A stretch of DNA of 21,673 bases from Punctularia strigosozonata HHB-11173 SS5 (Eukaryota > Basidiomycota > Agaricomycetes > Corticiales > Punctulariaceae), in NCBI RefSeq assembly GCF_000264995.1, contig NW_006767461.1, positions 1 to 21,673 of the forward strand, given 5' to 3'. Below the pieces are notes generated by a model. It saw only the letters and a program-made list of their open reading frames with translations, was not told where the DNA came from and did no database searches. Positions 9,230 through 19,100 of this stretch are shown one piece after another (within the stretch, counting starts at the first letter, position 1; each line of letters begins with the position of its first letter). Position numbers and translations under genes: made by a program.

Positions 9230-12200
9230 ATGGCTACAACTCGATCTCGCACTCTACGGTACGCTCATTCTGCTTGTGGTACATTACGTTCATCGTATGA
9301 CTTCACAATAGTTCATCAACAACCCGTCGGTCCACGGTCGGGACTCGTATTCCTGGATCAGTCGACCCAGCGAAATCTATGGGGCATACTGACGTAGCCC
9401 CCATGGGTGAGTCTCGCAAGAAGACGACGGCGTTGAAAAAGAAGACGCAGGACAACATGAATGAGATTGATGGGGGAGAAAATGGGTGAGTCATGGCCTG
9501 CGTGTGTATGATTAGGCTCTCATACCGTTGATCAGGTCAAAGGATGATGGCGTCGCTGTTGCCGAGAAAGCCCCCGCTAAAGAGAAGAGTAGGTTCGCAT
9601 CCTGCTTCCTCCATCCTAGACATTGACAGATTGACTTACTGATGTCACTCAGCAGGGGAATCTCCTCCAGCAAGAGAAAACGTGAACAGGAAAAATCTTC
9701 TGGAATGGCAAAACGACAGTAAGTATCAATATCTCTTTGTTTGTGACCTACCCACTGACGTCCCCTCAGACATTTGGTTATTGAGAACAAAGCTGGCGAA
9801 ACGATTGAAGACACTATGAAGTGTGTTTATGAAACCTGCGTCAGGTCCACTAAACTTACAGACTCTCTAGGAACGAATCCCCCGACCACAACCACGGATT
9901 ACTTGTGCAGCTGTAAGACTCCCACTTGATTTCCGTAAGGGCACGCTGTTAAGTGGATATTGCAGGCTGGACTCTGTGAACGCCTCTGGTCATGTATCAG
10001 AGCTACCTTCAGAGTACTGTCAAACTGGCATCGGATGAACAAGTATGTGTCAATGCATCTTNNNNNNNNNNNNNNNNNNNNNNNNNNNNNNNNNNNNNNN
10101 NNNNNNNNNNNNNNNNNNNNNNNNNNNNNNNNNNNNNNNNNNNNNNNNNNNNNNNNNNNNNNNNNNNNNNNNNNNNNNNNNNNNNNNNNNNNNNNNNNNN
10201 NNNNNNNNNNNNNNNNNNNNNNNNNNNNNNNNNNNNNNNNNNNNNNNNNNNNNNNNNNNNNNNNNNNNNNNNNNNNNNNNNNNNNNNNNNNNNNNNNNNN
10301 NNNNNNNNNNNNNNNNNNNNNNNNNNNNNNNNNNNNNNNNNNNNNNNNNNNNNNNNNNNNNNNNNNNNNNNNNNNNNNNNNNNNNNNNNNNNNNNNNNNN
10401 NNNNNNNNNNNNNNNNNNNNNNNNNNNNNNNNNNNNNNNNNNNNNNNNNNNNNNNNNNNNNNNNNNNNNNNNNNNNNNNNNNNNNNNNNNNNNNNNNNNN
10501 NNNNNNNNNNNNNNNNNNNNNNNNNNNNNNNNNNNNNNNNNNNNNNNNNNNNNNNNNNNNNNNNNNNNNNNNNNNNNNNNNNNNNNNNNNNNNNNNNNNN
10601 NNNNNNNNNNNNNNNNNNNNNNNNNNNNNNNNNNNNNNNNNNNNNNNNNNNNNNNNNNNNNNNNNNNNNNNNNNNNNNNNNNNNNNNNNNNNNNNNNNNN
10701 NNNNNNNNNNNNNNNNNNNNNNNNNNNNNNGATGGGGGAGAAAATGGGTGAGTCATGGCCTGCGTGTGTATGATTAGGCTCTCATACCGTTGATCAGGTC
10801 AAAGGATGATGGCGTCGCTGTTGCCGAGAAAGCCCCCGCTAAAGAGAAGAGTAGGTTCGCATCCTGCTTCCTCCATCCTAGACATTGACAGATTGACTTA
10901 CTGATGTCACTCAGCAGGGGAATCTCCTCCAGCAAGAGAAAACGTGAACAGGAAAAATCTTCTGGAATGGCAAAACGACAGTAAGTATCAATATCTCTTT
11001 GTTTGTGACCTACCCACTGACGTCCCCTCAGACATTTGGTTATTGAGAACAAAGCTGGCGAAACGATTGAAGACACTATGAAGTGTGTTTATGAAACCTG
11101 CGTCAGGTCCACTAAACTTACAGACTCTCTAGGAACGAATCCCCCGACCACAACCACGGATTACTTGTGCAGCTGTAAGACTCCCACTTGATTTCCGTAA
11201 GGGCACGCTGTTAAGTGGTATATTGCAGGCTGGACTCTGTGAACGCCTCTGGTCATGTATCAGAGGCTACCTCAGAGGTACTGGTCAAACTGGCATCGGA
11301 ATTGAACAAGTATGTGTCAATGCATCTTCCTTATTCTTCATAATCATAATCCAACCCAGGAATGATACACAGCCAGGATCGGACCCTGAGATGCCAAAGT
11401 ATGCTGCTCCGCGATTGAATACTTCCGAGAAACGCTCCTTCACTAACAGAAATGTCAAGGGGAAACGAGAAAATCGTCGAGCACCAGTAGGTCATTAGAC
11501 GCCTCTGGAACCAGAAGCTAATGGTTTTATACTGTAGCATACCGCCTTCTCCACCACAGACTCACAACAAATCTTCCCGGTACATCAACTAGCTAATTGT
11601 TCTGGTGTTTCTCCTGCCTGACCAATATTCAGAACCTCTCACCGGATTAGCGAGGCTCCGGAAAAAAATCAGGAGTGAGTTCATGCCATTATCTTCAAGT
11701 GTCAGTATCAGTTTTGGACTTACGCAGAAGACAGACCTGAGACAGAGAGCTGTGAGGTGTGGCGCACATACCATAGCTGTGGCCTCCTGGATCCAGAATT
11801 AGAGGCTACTGTTCAAGGTCTTCCTCCTCTTAGGTACTTCATCTTCCTCTGCACGCTTACCGCCGTCTGAAAACACCACAGCTTACACATATACCGGATT
11901 GATTCACCTGATGATCCAGGCTTAATGCTGTTTAGCAGCTTCAAGCAGTGGCAGATCAACGTTCCGTATGTTACTGTCCCTTGCACTGGCTTGTGTGGCT
12001 TATCTAGATTACAGCGAGCTAAAGCGGATTATAACGTCAAAGGGAACTCCAAAATGTGCCAATCCAGCACGCATCGATCCATCACATTTCAAGGTGATCA
12101 AAGGCTATGGTGGCAGCGAGTACCTCGGTAACGACAACAAGATATCCATATTTTTCAACATTGGCGTGGTTCAAAACAGCTATCTAACGGGTGAAGGGAA

Positions 12201-12918
12201 AAGGTTTGCCAATACCGACAAATTCGTTCACGGTATATCACTCGCTGCGCTAGCCTATGAGTTCAATCGCCAGTTTTCCTTCATGATGACGGTGACTGGA
12301 GACCAAGATGATCGCGGTGAGCTCCTTTGTCTTTCAAGAATGGTGTGAGGTTCTTACTTGTTCTTGCAGTGAGGATACCATACGAAGAGGGTGAACTCGA
12401 CTTCAACACTCGCCCTGGAGGTATTTTATCTATGGCTTTCAGAACGAGCACCAGCTGACGTTGACTAAGGTCCCAATGCGGTGACCTTCAGATCCTCTCG
12501 CCGCAAGCACCAGATGGTCGTGGGTGCCCGGAGTGTGACAGTCCCCACGGACGGAATGCCAGTACCTGGCGTCTCTCACCTAGTAAGGTGGTCTGCTGGA
12601 AAATCGTCTCTCGGGTATACAGACAAGGGTAACTTGTGCAATACTATCAAGCACAGCAGCTGCTGATGTATTCTAGTCCCTGTCTATGATGGGAGGGACC
12701 TCGAAAAGGTTGTCCTGGATGGAAACGACTTTGATCCGAACGTGCTCCCGCTATTTCCTGCAGACGTCGAGGATAATATGATTGTGATGGTGGGGTACGC
12801 CATCAATCGTTGGACCAAGGCTGGGGTTGAGGGCTACGTTGACGTTCGTTTGAGTTTTAATATTGTTTATGCAGTCGTTTTGGCAGGAAATGAGGGAATT
12901 GAAACCATTAATAGCTGA
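9230..12918 (+). CDS. unknown protein with basic N-terminus, 15 exons, interrupted by assembly gap
   Basis: Exons: 9230-9258, 9312-9485, 9536-9592, 9656-9718, 9770-9820, 9862-9912, then 11229-11309, 11360-11490, 11633-11674, 11728-11833, 11882-11965, 12015-12316, 12370-12420, 12470-12628, 12677-12918. Exons from 9469 to 9912 recur at +1262 (10731-11174) across the N gap; counted once, the model is 1,623 nt in frame, 540 residues. Introns are 48-63 bp with good GT...AG ends where fully visible. The N-terminal third is basic, serine- and lysine-rich and disordered-looking, with SSKRKREQEK as a likely nuclear signal. The C-terminal half looks folded (landmarks DPGLMLFSSFKQWQINVPEL, SIFFNIGVVQNSY, GARSVTVPTDGMPVPG, VPVYDGRDLEKVV). 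I recognise no domain. Left of the gap the last exon copy carries small indels that break the frame, unlike the right copy. Function unknown; nuclear location is inferred. Confidence 0.65.
9469..10061 (+). repeat. left copy of sequence duplicated across the assembly gap
   Basis: Matches 10731-11328. About the first 488 bp appear identical by eye, introns included. The last ~105 bp before the Ns show several single-base indels, a net loss of 5 nt relative to the right copy. The loss destroys the frame that the right copy keeps, as expected of a low-quality contig end. Confidence 0.9.
10062..10730. other. assembly gap of 669 N
   Basis: An unbroken run of N. ORFs reported across it are artefacts of translating N as X. 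Both flanks are the same sequence, so the gap length may not reflect real missing DNA. Confidence 0.99.
10731..11328 (+). repeat. right copy of sequence duplicated across the assembly gap
   Basis: The copy begins immediately after the Ns at GATGGGGGAG and matches 9469-10061. It continues in frame into the downstream exons, so it is probably the correct version of this stretch. Confidence 0.9.
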
Positions 12919-13129
12919 TGGAACTAGGGTCACACACTGTAACGTTCTCTAGAGTAGACCAGAGACCATAAATGCTATGTACTGGCGATATTGTCACCCG
13001 AAGTATTGCAACACCAAAGTGTGTTTATTTTCTGGCGTTGGCTAGTCGTCACCATCGTCCAATGCTGTACATCATTGAGCTGGCTAGGGTCATACATCCA
13101 TATTTCTTCATGTACCAGCTATGTACCAC

Positions 13130-13155
13130 TCTAATGGTGTAGTCTAATAGTGTAG
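13130..13155. repeat. 13-bp tandem motif, two copies
   Basis: TCTAATGGTGTAG (13130-13142) is followed directly by TCTAATAGTGTAG (13143-13155), one mismatch. Minor feature, possibly a footprint or simple duplication. Confidence 0.5.
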
Positions 13156-13483
13156 AACCGGGACCTGACTCTCCTTGTTAATTCTTGAGTTCCACGGAAC
13201 AGCGTGGCTTCGTTCTTTGACTAAACACATGTATTGTACCTCCAGACACGCTGAGAGGATAACATAGCGAGTTGCATGGCTCGAAGTTGAGGTGGACAAT
13301 TCCAGTGAAACTACACTGCAACGCTGGATGCACTGAGCAGAGTTTAAATGTCGTATGATGCGAGAGGTCAGCCACAAGCACGACGATGAGCTCGAGGACA
13401 ATGCTCGGACCATAAACACATAGAGATACTGCTTTATCAATGCATATAGAGCGAAGCAAGAATCTAATGCACTACATGTCTAC

Positions 13484-13536
13484 CTGTACGCGCTGTAAAC
13501 GACTCGTACAGAAACGGCAGGTGCACACCTGCCGTT
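13484..13536. other. two adjacent inverted repeats (hairpin pair)
   Basis: The first has 7-bp arms CTGTACG/CGTACAG (13484-13490/13505-13511) with a 14-nt loop. The second starts 2 nt later and has perfect 11-bp arms AACGGCAGGTG/CACCTGCCGTT (13513-13523/13526-13536) with a 2-nt loop. Together they could extrude as cruciforms or fold in RNA. No gene end lies close enough to call a terminator. Confidence 0.7.
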
Positions 13537-13590
13537 CACCCAGGTTCACGCATAGCGAGGTACACCCTAAGTAAAGTAGAGGGCAGCACC

Positions 13591-13623
13591 GGGGGGGAGG
13601 GGGCGGGGCTGAGCGGGGGTGGG
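13591..13623 (+). other. G-quadruplex motif
   Basis: Plus-strand guanine runs of 7, 5, 4, 5 and 3 are separated by loops of 1-6 nt, satisfying the canonical four-tract rule. The motif sits 55 bp downstream of the paired hairpins and about 530 bp upstream of the TET/JBP-like gene. A role in replication or transcription is possible but not shown. Confidence 0.6.
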
Positions 13624-14154
13624 ACTAAAATGCAAGCCGTGGTGGTGGCGACATCTACAAAAATCGGCAAGTCAGCCCTTGTTGATGTATCAACACAGAC
13701 GCATGCGTGAGACTCACCTTTGCAGACTCATCGCCAACTCCTCCATCAATGCGTGCCCCCGGTTAGCACAAGATTCGGCAATGTTGCGGTTGTCGTTGTA
13801 GAAACCCAGCCCGTGCCAAGGTTGGTAGTGCATGTCCGGAGTTGATGTAAAGCATAGAAGAGTGTGGAGGGGGGTTCGACGTATGTGCAACACCACCGGT
13901 AGGTCGTCCGAACGACCAGTAGCAGCGCGGCAGGCGCCGTGCATGAGTTCGCAATGCCACTCATTTCGGTACGCTCACAATCCGCCGTATGTGCTCTTTG
14001 CCTGGGCATGACACTACCGGTGATGTGGCCGGAGCACGGACGACGCTCTTTTGAACACGAGTGTCATGTGACGGTGTTTTCGTGTGTTTGGCTTGATGCA
14101 CGACTTGCAGCCCCCGTGTCACCCTACCGCACCACACATCAGAGCCTCGCTGCT

Positions 14155-15420
14155 ATGAACGGACAAAGCAAGAAAGGAAAGGGTAAGCTTCGAAATGTGT
14201 CACCTGGACCTCAATGTTTAACTGGAACGTGATGATCTCCGTGGAACTCTCTTCAGGTAATAAAAGGAAGGCACATCACGGGAGACGAACACAAGGAGGT
14301 CAGATCCGGAAGAACAGGGCCTTCGCCAAGAGTGATGGGATGGTCAATTCTATCCACCGCCATTCTGTGGAGAGCACAAGTGTGTCACATTGGTTTTAGA
14401 TTGCCAGCTCATCACTCATTGGCCTAAACTTTAGTCTCACGTGTGCTCCCCAAATATCCTAGCGCCTTTATAAAAAGGGTGCGAGGGGAGGCTAAAGTGC
14501 TCCAGATGTTACGGCAAGGATGGGGAACCAACCCCATTCTCTTCACCATTATCATCCCATCAGGCTTCAACCTGGTTTATACCACCCGCAACGGCCTGGC
14601 ACCCCCCCAATATCCGCGAGCTCCCCTCATCGTTCTCACCAAGTTTTTCGGGGAGGAGAAATGCGAGACCCTCTTTGCAGAATTCGATAAGCTTCTGGCC
14701 ATGAAGCCAATCTTCCACGCTGATAAGGCACTGCGGAAGAAGGCTGGTGACTCGCGGTCGAAAGTCAATCCTGCGCTACATTTCGGCGTATGGTCGCACT
14801 ACTCGAAAGTGCCACGTGTCACTGCCGATACGAGGGAGCAACGTCCCGAGGTCCTGCGCGGCGTAGATGCTGTTCTTCAAACCATCAATAAGCATTTTGC
14901 CCCGTCCATCAAGGCATTCCTGCAGTATCACGCGCCTCCTCAACACAATGTGAAAGAAATGTGCGTGTTATCCCTTGTATCTTTGTCGTTCAACGGTGAT
15001 TGAACTATGGACAGGTGTGCTAAGCATGTCCGCTACTATCTGCATAAGGAATTTGAGGAGCGCCCTTGGCTCGACATGGATGGGGCATTCTTCACCATTG
15101 CATGCAAGGAGGGATCAAGTGAGCTATGGCATCTTGATTTCGTCGATGACGGGAGACTCTATGCCCTCCTCTTCTGCGTGGGACCCCCTGGAGGCTGGGT
15201 CGGTGGTGACCTGGACCTTGCACAACTTTATGCCAGGATCCCGCTCGGGCAAGGCACACTGGTGGCGTTCCTTGCCCGTAATCTTGTCCATCGAGCTACT
15301 GCGGTGACTAGTGGTCGACGATTTGTGTTCACGTGCTTCACTGACCATTTCACGGTCAATATGCTTGCAAGGCACCCTACAGCGAAATCGGTGGAGGAAA
15401 TATTCGATAGATATTATTAA
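14155..15420 (+). CDS. TET/JBP-like 2OG-Fe(II) dioxygenase candidate, 4 exons
   Basis: Exons: 14155-14182, 14257-14379, 14435-14960, 15015-15420, with introns of 74, 55 and 54 bp, GT...AG and in phase, giving 360 residues. The start chosen is the ATG before a lysine/arginine-rich N-terminus (NGQSKKGKGNKRK then GRRTQGG), a likely nuclear or nucleic-acid-binding tail. The C-terminal region fits a double-stranded beta-helix oxygenase: WHLDF with metal ligands His ~265 and Asp ~267, a glycine-rich GGWVGGDLDL strand turn, LVHRATAV with distal His ~318, and SGRRFVFTCFTD with Arg ~327/328 placed to bind 2-oxoglutarate. Fungal TET/JBP enzymes oxidise 5-methylcytosine or thymine in DNA and share this HxD...GGxL...H...GxR order. 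The substrate is inferred, and a generic protein- or small-molecule-modifying 2OG oxygenase remains possible. An in-frame upstream extension to about 13939 exists but looks non-coding. Confidence 0.65.
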
Positions 15421-15590
15421 ACACCAAACACCTCCTATGCCGTAGCTCAGTCCATTGGTTACTTTATACATTGCGCGTTTATTGTTATAAATTCGAGTTT
15501 CGCTTGCTATTTGTTCATATCGGGGTCACATGACCAGCTGGAAAGGAGCAGGGATGTGGGATATATCAACACCATGTACAGCAATGCACA
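15421..15590. other. short spacer after TET/JBP-like gene
   Basis: A 170-bp A/T-rich gap between the plus-strand stop at 15418-15420 and the minus-strand stop at 15591-15593. It likely contains the 3' UTRs of both. No other feature was seen. Confidence 0.45.
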
Positions 15591-16100
15591 TCATCCGAAG
15601 GTGAACTTCTGCTTCACCGCATCAGGTGTTAATGTCTTCTCCAGCAGTAGTTGTGCTGCTTTGAGGCGCAATCCTTGACTTCGGTCCTTCATATAGGCAT
15701 TTGTTGGCGCACGGTCACCTGATCGGTTTGAAAAGATGACGTGTCCCAAAAATGTTGAGCACCGACTACGACGATGTTCGCTATCCTTGCCGCCGCATCT
15801 CCCGAAATAACATTGCACATGCCTACTGGAGTCTTTCCATCAATTCTGGGGGTGATATCCTGCATTGCTTCGCCCAGTGGCGTTCTTGGACACGAATATG
15901 AATCGCCAGTGCCGATGACGTGTTGCTTTGCCCTACTAGCCCTGGTGTGCCTTCGAACGCTCCTGAGAGCAATTTGTCCCTGTGAGGTGTCACGTACCAG
16001 AAAGCGATGCCGCAATGTGTCCTTTCCACAAGGTGGAGGTCGTATCCGGGCATCGGTAAAGCTCAGTGCTCTGAGATCGTATACTCAGATTTTTGGCGGC
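15591..16100 (-). pseudogene. incomplete minus-strand gene fragment, possibly patatin-like
   Basis: Three minus-strand frames join through plausible introns: last exon 15718-15591 (GDRAPTNAYMKDRSQGLRL ... KFTFG stop), a 44-bp intron, exon 15884-15763 (TPLGEAMQDITPRIDGKTPV ... ISGDAAARIANIVVVG), a 35-bp intron, then exon 15962-15920 (GAFEGTPGLVGQSN). Upstream, either a 35-bp GTACGT...CTCAG intron or simple read-through links to sequence near 16100. The order TLWKGHIAAS, then a glycine segment, then NTTPLGEAM...VGMCNVISG faintly recalls the C-terminal half of fungal patatin-like phospholipases, which is a weak guess. I find no 5' end: the frame runs into Helitron coding sequence on the other strand. 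It may be a host gene truncated by the transposon, or a fragment the transposon captured. Confidence 0.35.
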
Positions 16101-19100
16101 GCTACCGAAGAAGGAGAAGACGACATTGAATATGTTTATCTATTTCAGTTGACATTGACACAACTCACCGAACGTGTCGCACATGAGCAGAAAAAGTGTT
16201 TCCATGCTTTCTACATACCATTGCCAGATCTTGGGAAGTTCGTGCCCGCCAGAAAGCTGTATGACATCCTAAGAAAACACAACATAAGGTGCCCTCGAAC
16301 GTCTCGTAAACTGGAGGACTTTCGCTCTCTTTTGGCGCAACATTCCTGCACCACAGCATGTGAAGTAACATATGCAGTATTCGAGCCCTGCTCAAATGGA
16401 TCCCCAGCAGAGAGACAAGGAGCCTGTTGCACCCAGCCCGTAGTGGTCGAAGGAATGATACCACAGGTGCAGCGTCCTCTGACATTCCGGTACTACCACC
16501 CTGTTACATCAGAAGTATCAATAGCAATGCCAGAGCATGAGCATGCAAGCCCGCACCCACAGCCCCTGGCTTTCCCCCCCCGTCCTCACTCCGTTGCTGG
16601 ACTGAGAGATCTCGTGTCTGAATTTTGTGCCGCAATATCTGAAGAGGCTCTTTTGGAAGGAGCATGTGGTGTATGTGGCCAGTTAACGCCATTGAGAGAT
16701 CTACTAGACGTAAATTCTGTGGATGCAGATTTGACCTGTCTCATTAATGATGAGCTACCAGCTATGGGAGATGTAGTGGCAGGTCTGGAGTCAGGAAATC
16801 CTGTCCTTTGTCCCCAGGGGACACATAGACCAAAGGGTGCTAGCCATCTAGTGATCAAAATGTGTTCTGAGTGCTATACATCTGTCATTGACAAGAAGAA
16901 ATGCCCTAAGATGTCCTTAGCAAATGGACTTTGGCTTGGTGAAGTTCCTGTTGAGTTATCTCGCTTGACATTTGTGGAGAAGTTACTTGTAGCGAAATAC
17001 CGCCACAATGTATGTGTAGTATCTGTCAAGATGGGTCAAAGGAAGATGAGGGCGAATGCAGTGGTTTTTCCGCAGCCTGTTATCAAGGTCTGTAGGATAC
17101 TACCACCTCCAAGAGATGAGATGGATGAGGTATTGGCCATATTATGGACAGGTTCAGCGGCACCTGTATCTGCAGACTTCAAAAGGGTGCCAATTCTTGT
17201 GCGACACAGGGCTGTGTATGAGGCCCTTATCTGGCTGAAGCGACATCATTCCGATTATGCAGATATCGCCATCTCTATGGATAACCTAATGCAATACTCA
17301 GAGGATGTGCCTCCTGTTCATATATCACACTTACATGCTGGTGATGTAACTGAGCCTCATAACGTTCCTGTATTCCATAATGGTGATGACGATGATGGGG
17401 CCGTAGTGGATGGCCCTTGTCCATTTGTTGTCGAAGGACTCCTCGGTGCTGACTTGGCTCAAATGTCAATTGAGCGTCAGAAGCAGGTAGCATTGCAGCA
17501 TTTGCATTCCGGCAAGAAGGTTCTTGCTGTGGGAAAAGGGCGGGACCCAGTTGGAACCTATGCTGACCCTAGCTATTATCCAGGCATGTTTCCGTGGCTT
17601 TTCCCCTTTGGTGCTGGGGGTCCATGTAATAAGTCAATCCGAGGAAGTATGTCCAGAAAGACACATGTCCAGTGGATGCTCATGTACCACGACAAGAGAT
17701 TCCAAGTCGATGAATATTTTCCTTTCATCGTCTTTAATCAAGATCAGATCTCCCAGGCATCTATAGCAGGAATTCTCATGGCTAAGCGAAAACACATGCG
17801 CCACCTACCAAACAGAATCAAAATGTTGGACCAAGAAGCTCTGGAGTCTCTTATTCGACGTGGCGAAGAGGGAGAATATCTGAAGCCTGAAACACCTGCG
17901 GAACAGAATTGCTTTGATATATTGCGTGACTTACAGTATGTTCACGGACATGTTCAGGGATCTACAACAGCTAGAAAGTCTCTCCGAAAAGAAATTAAAT
18001 CTTTGATGTACGAGAATGGTGCTTTCACCCTCTTTGTTACATTTTCTCCAGTGGATTTCAAACACCCCATATGCCTCTACTATTCTGACACCAATGGAAG
18101 GACTATGACAGAGCTAAACACTCGTTTTCCCGATGTTGGAGAGCGATTACGAATGATATCATCGAATCCAGTTGCCTGTGCCCGATTCTTTCATTTAATG
18201 GTAGACCTGTTTGTGAAGAAGCTCTTGCGGCCAACGGAAGGAGGAGGACTATTTGGAGACACAGAGGCGTACTATGGAACGGTGGAGGCACAAGGAAGGC
18301 TTACCCTACACTTGCACTGTCTCGTATGGCTAAAAGGTTCCCTCAGTCCTCAGGAGCTAAGAGATCGCTTGAAATCTGGCGATAAAGAGTTCCGATCCCG
18401 AATGATTCAATGGCTCGAGTCCATCCACCAAGGAGAGTTTACCACAGGAACAGAAGCTGATATTGCCAAGAGATTAGATCCTCTCGCCAAGATAGCTCAC
18501 CTCGACGATATGTTTCAGGGTGTGAGCACTGATGAGAGAGGTACAAAGGGTATTCTAAGTACATTGCCACCGCTTCCTCCAAATGTGACCTCAGCTTCTC
18601 AACTTGATGGATGGTATCATCAGCTGAGCCTGGATTCCGATGTAATTGCATATCTTTCCAATCGCCACAGCCCAAACCATGGGTACGGTTGTATGAAATC
18701 CAACGGACAGTGTCGAGCTAGATTCCCAAGGGAGACTCGCGCCGAGACCCACATCGATGATCATGATGGGGTTATATATATGAAACACAAAGAACCATGG
18801 CTCAATACATATAACAAGATACTCACCTACCTGCTGAGGTGTAATACTGATGTTGTGTCCATGCAATCTGGTACTCAGCTCAAGGCAGTGATCGCATATA
18901 TCACCGACTACGTGACAAAGTCAACCTTGAAGACCCACCATATGTTTGACTCTGTAAGGATGATTCTAAACAAGTCATCTGAGATAATTCAGTGCAATGG
19001 TGTGGACGAGGATGTCACCCGCAGGATGGTGGTCAAAATTGTCAACTCGCTCACAGCCAAACATGAAATCGGCGCACCCTTTGTCGCTTCGTATCTTCTT

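Larger units (their letters stand above)
12919..14154. other. 1.2-kb intergenic region, no gene recognised
   Basis: ORFs on both strands here are short, overlapping and compositionally unconvincing. The structures I can support are a 13-bp tandem motif, two adjacent hairpins and a G-quadruplex motif, listed separately. The right part (about 13630-14154) should contain the promoter of the gene at 14155; no TATA box is obvious. Confidence 0.55.

Noticed and set aside
9899-10777. Four 240-285 codon ORFs across the N run
   Set aside because: They consist almost entirely of X from translating N and have no sequence support.
13484-13570. Hairpin plus CTAA as a Helitron 3' end
   Set aside because: The CTAA lies about 30 nt beyond the hairpin and is followed by G rather than T. 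It is also upstream of the Helitron coding region, so it could only belong to another, unseen element.
13939-14154. Upstream in-frame extension of the TET/JBP-like gene
   Set aside because: The extra ~70 residues have no basic or domain-like character and no better start context than the ATG at 14155.
16165-16485. 106-codon minus-strand ORF within the Helitron
   Set aside because: It is antisense to Rep N-terminal coding sequence. It could not be joined in phase to the minus-strand exons at 15591-15962 with a convincing splice site.
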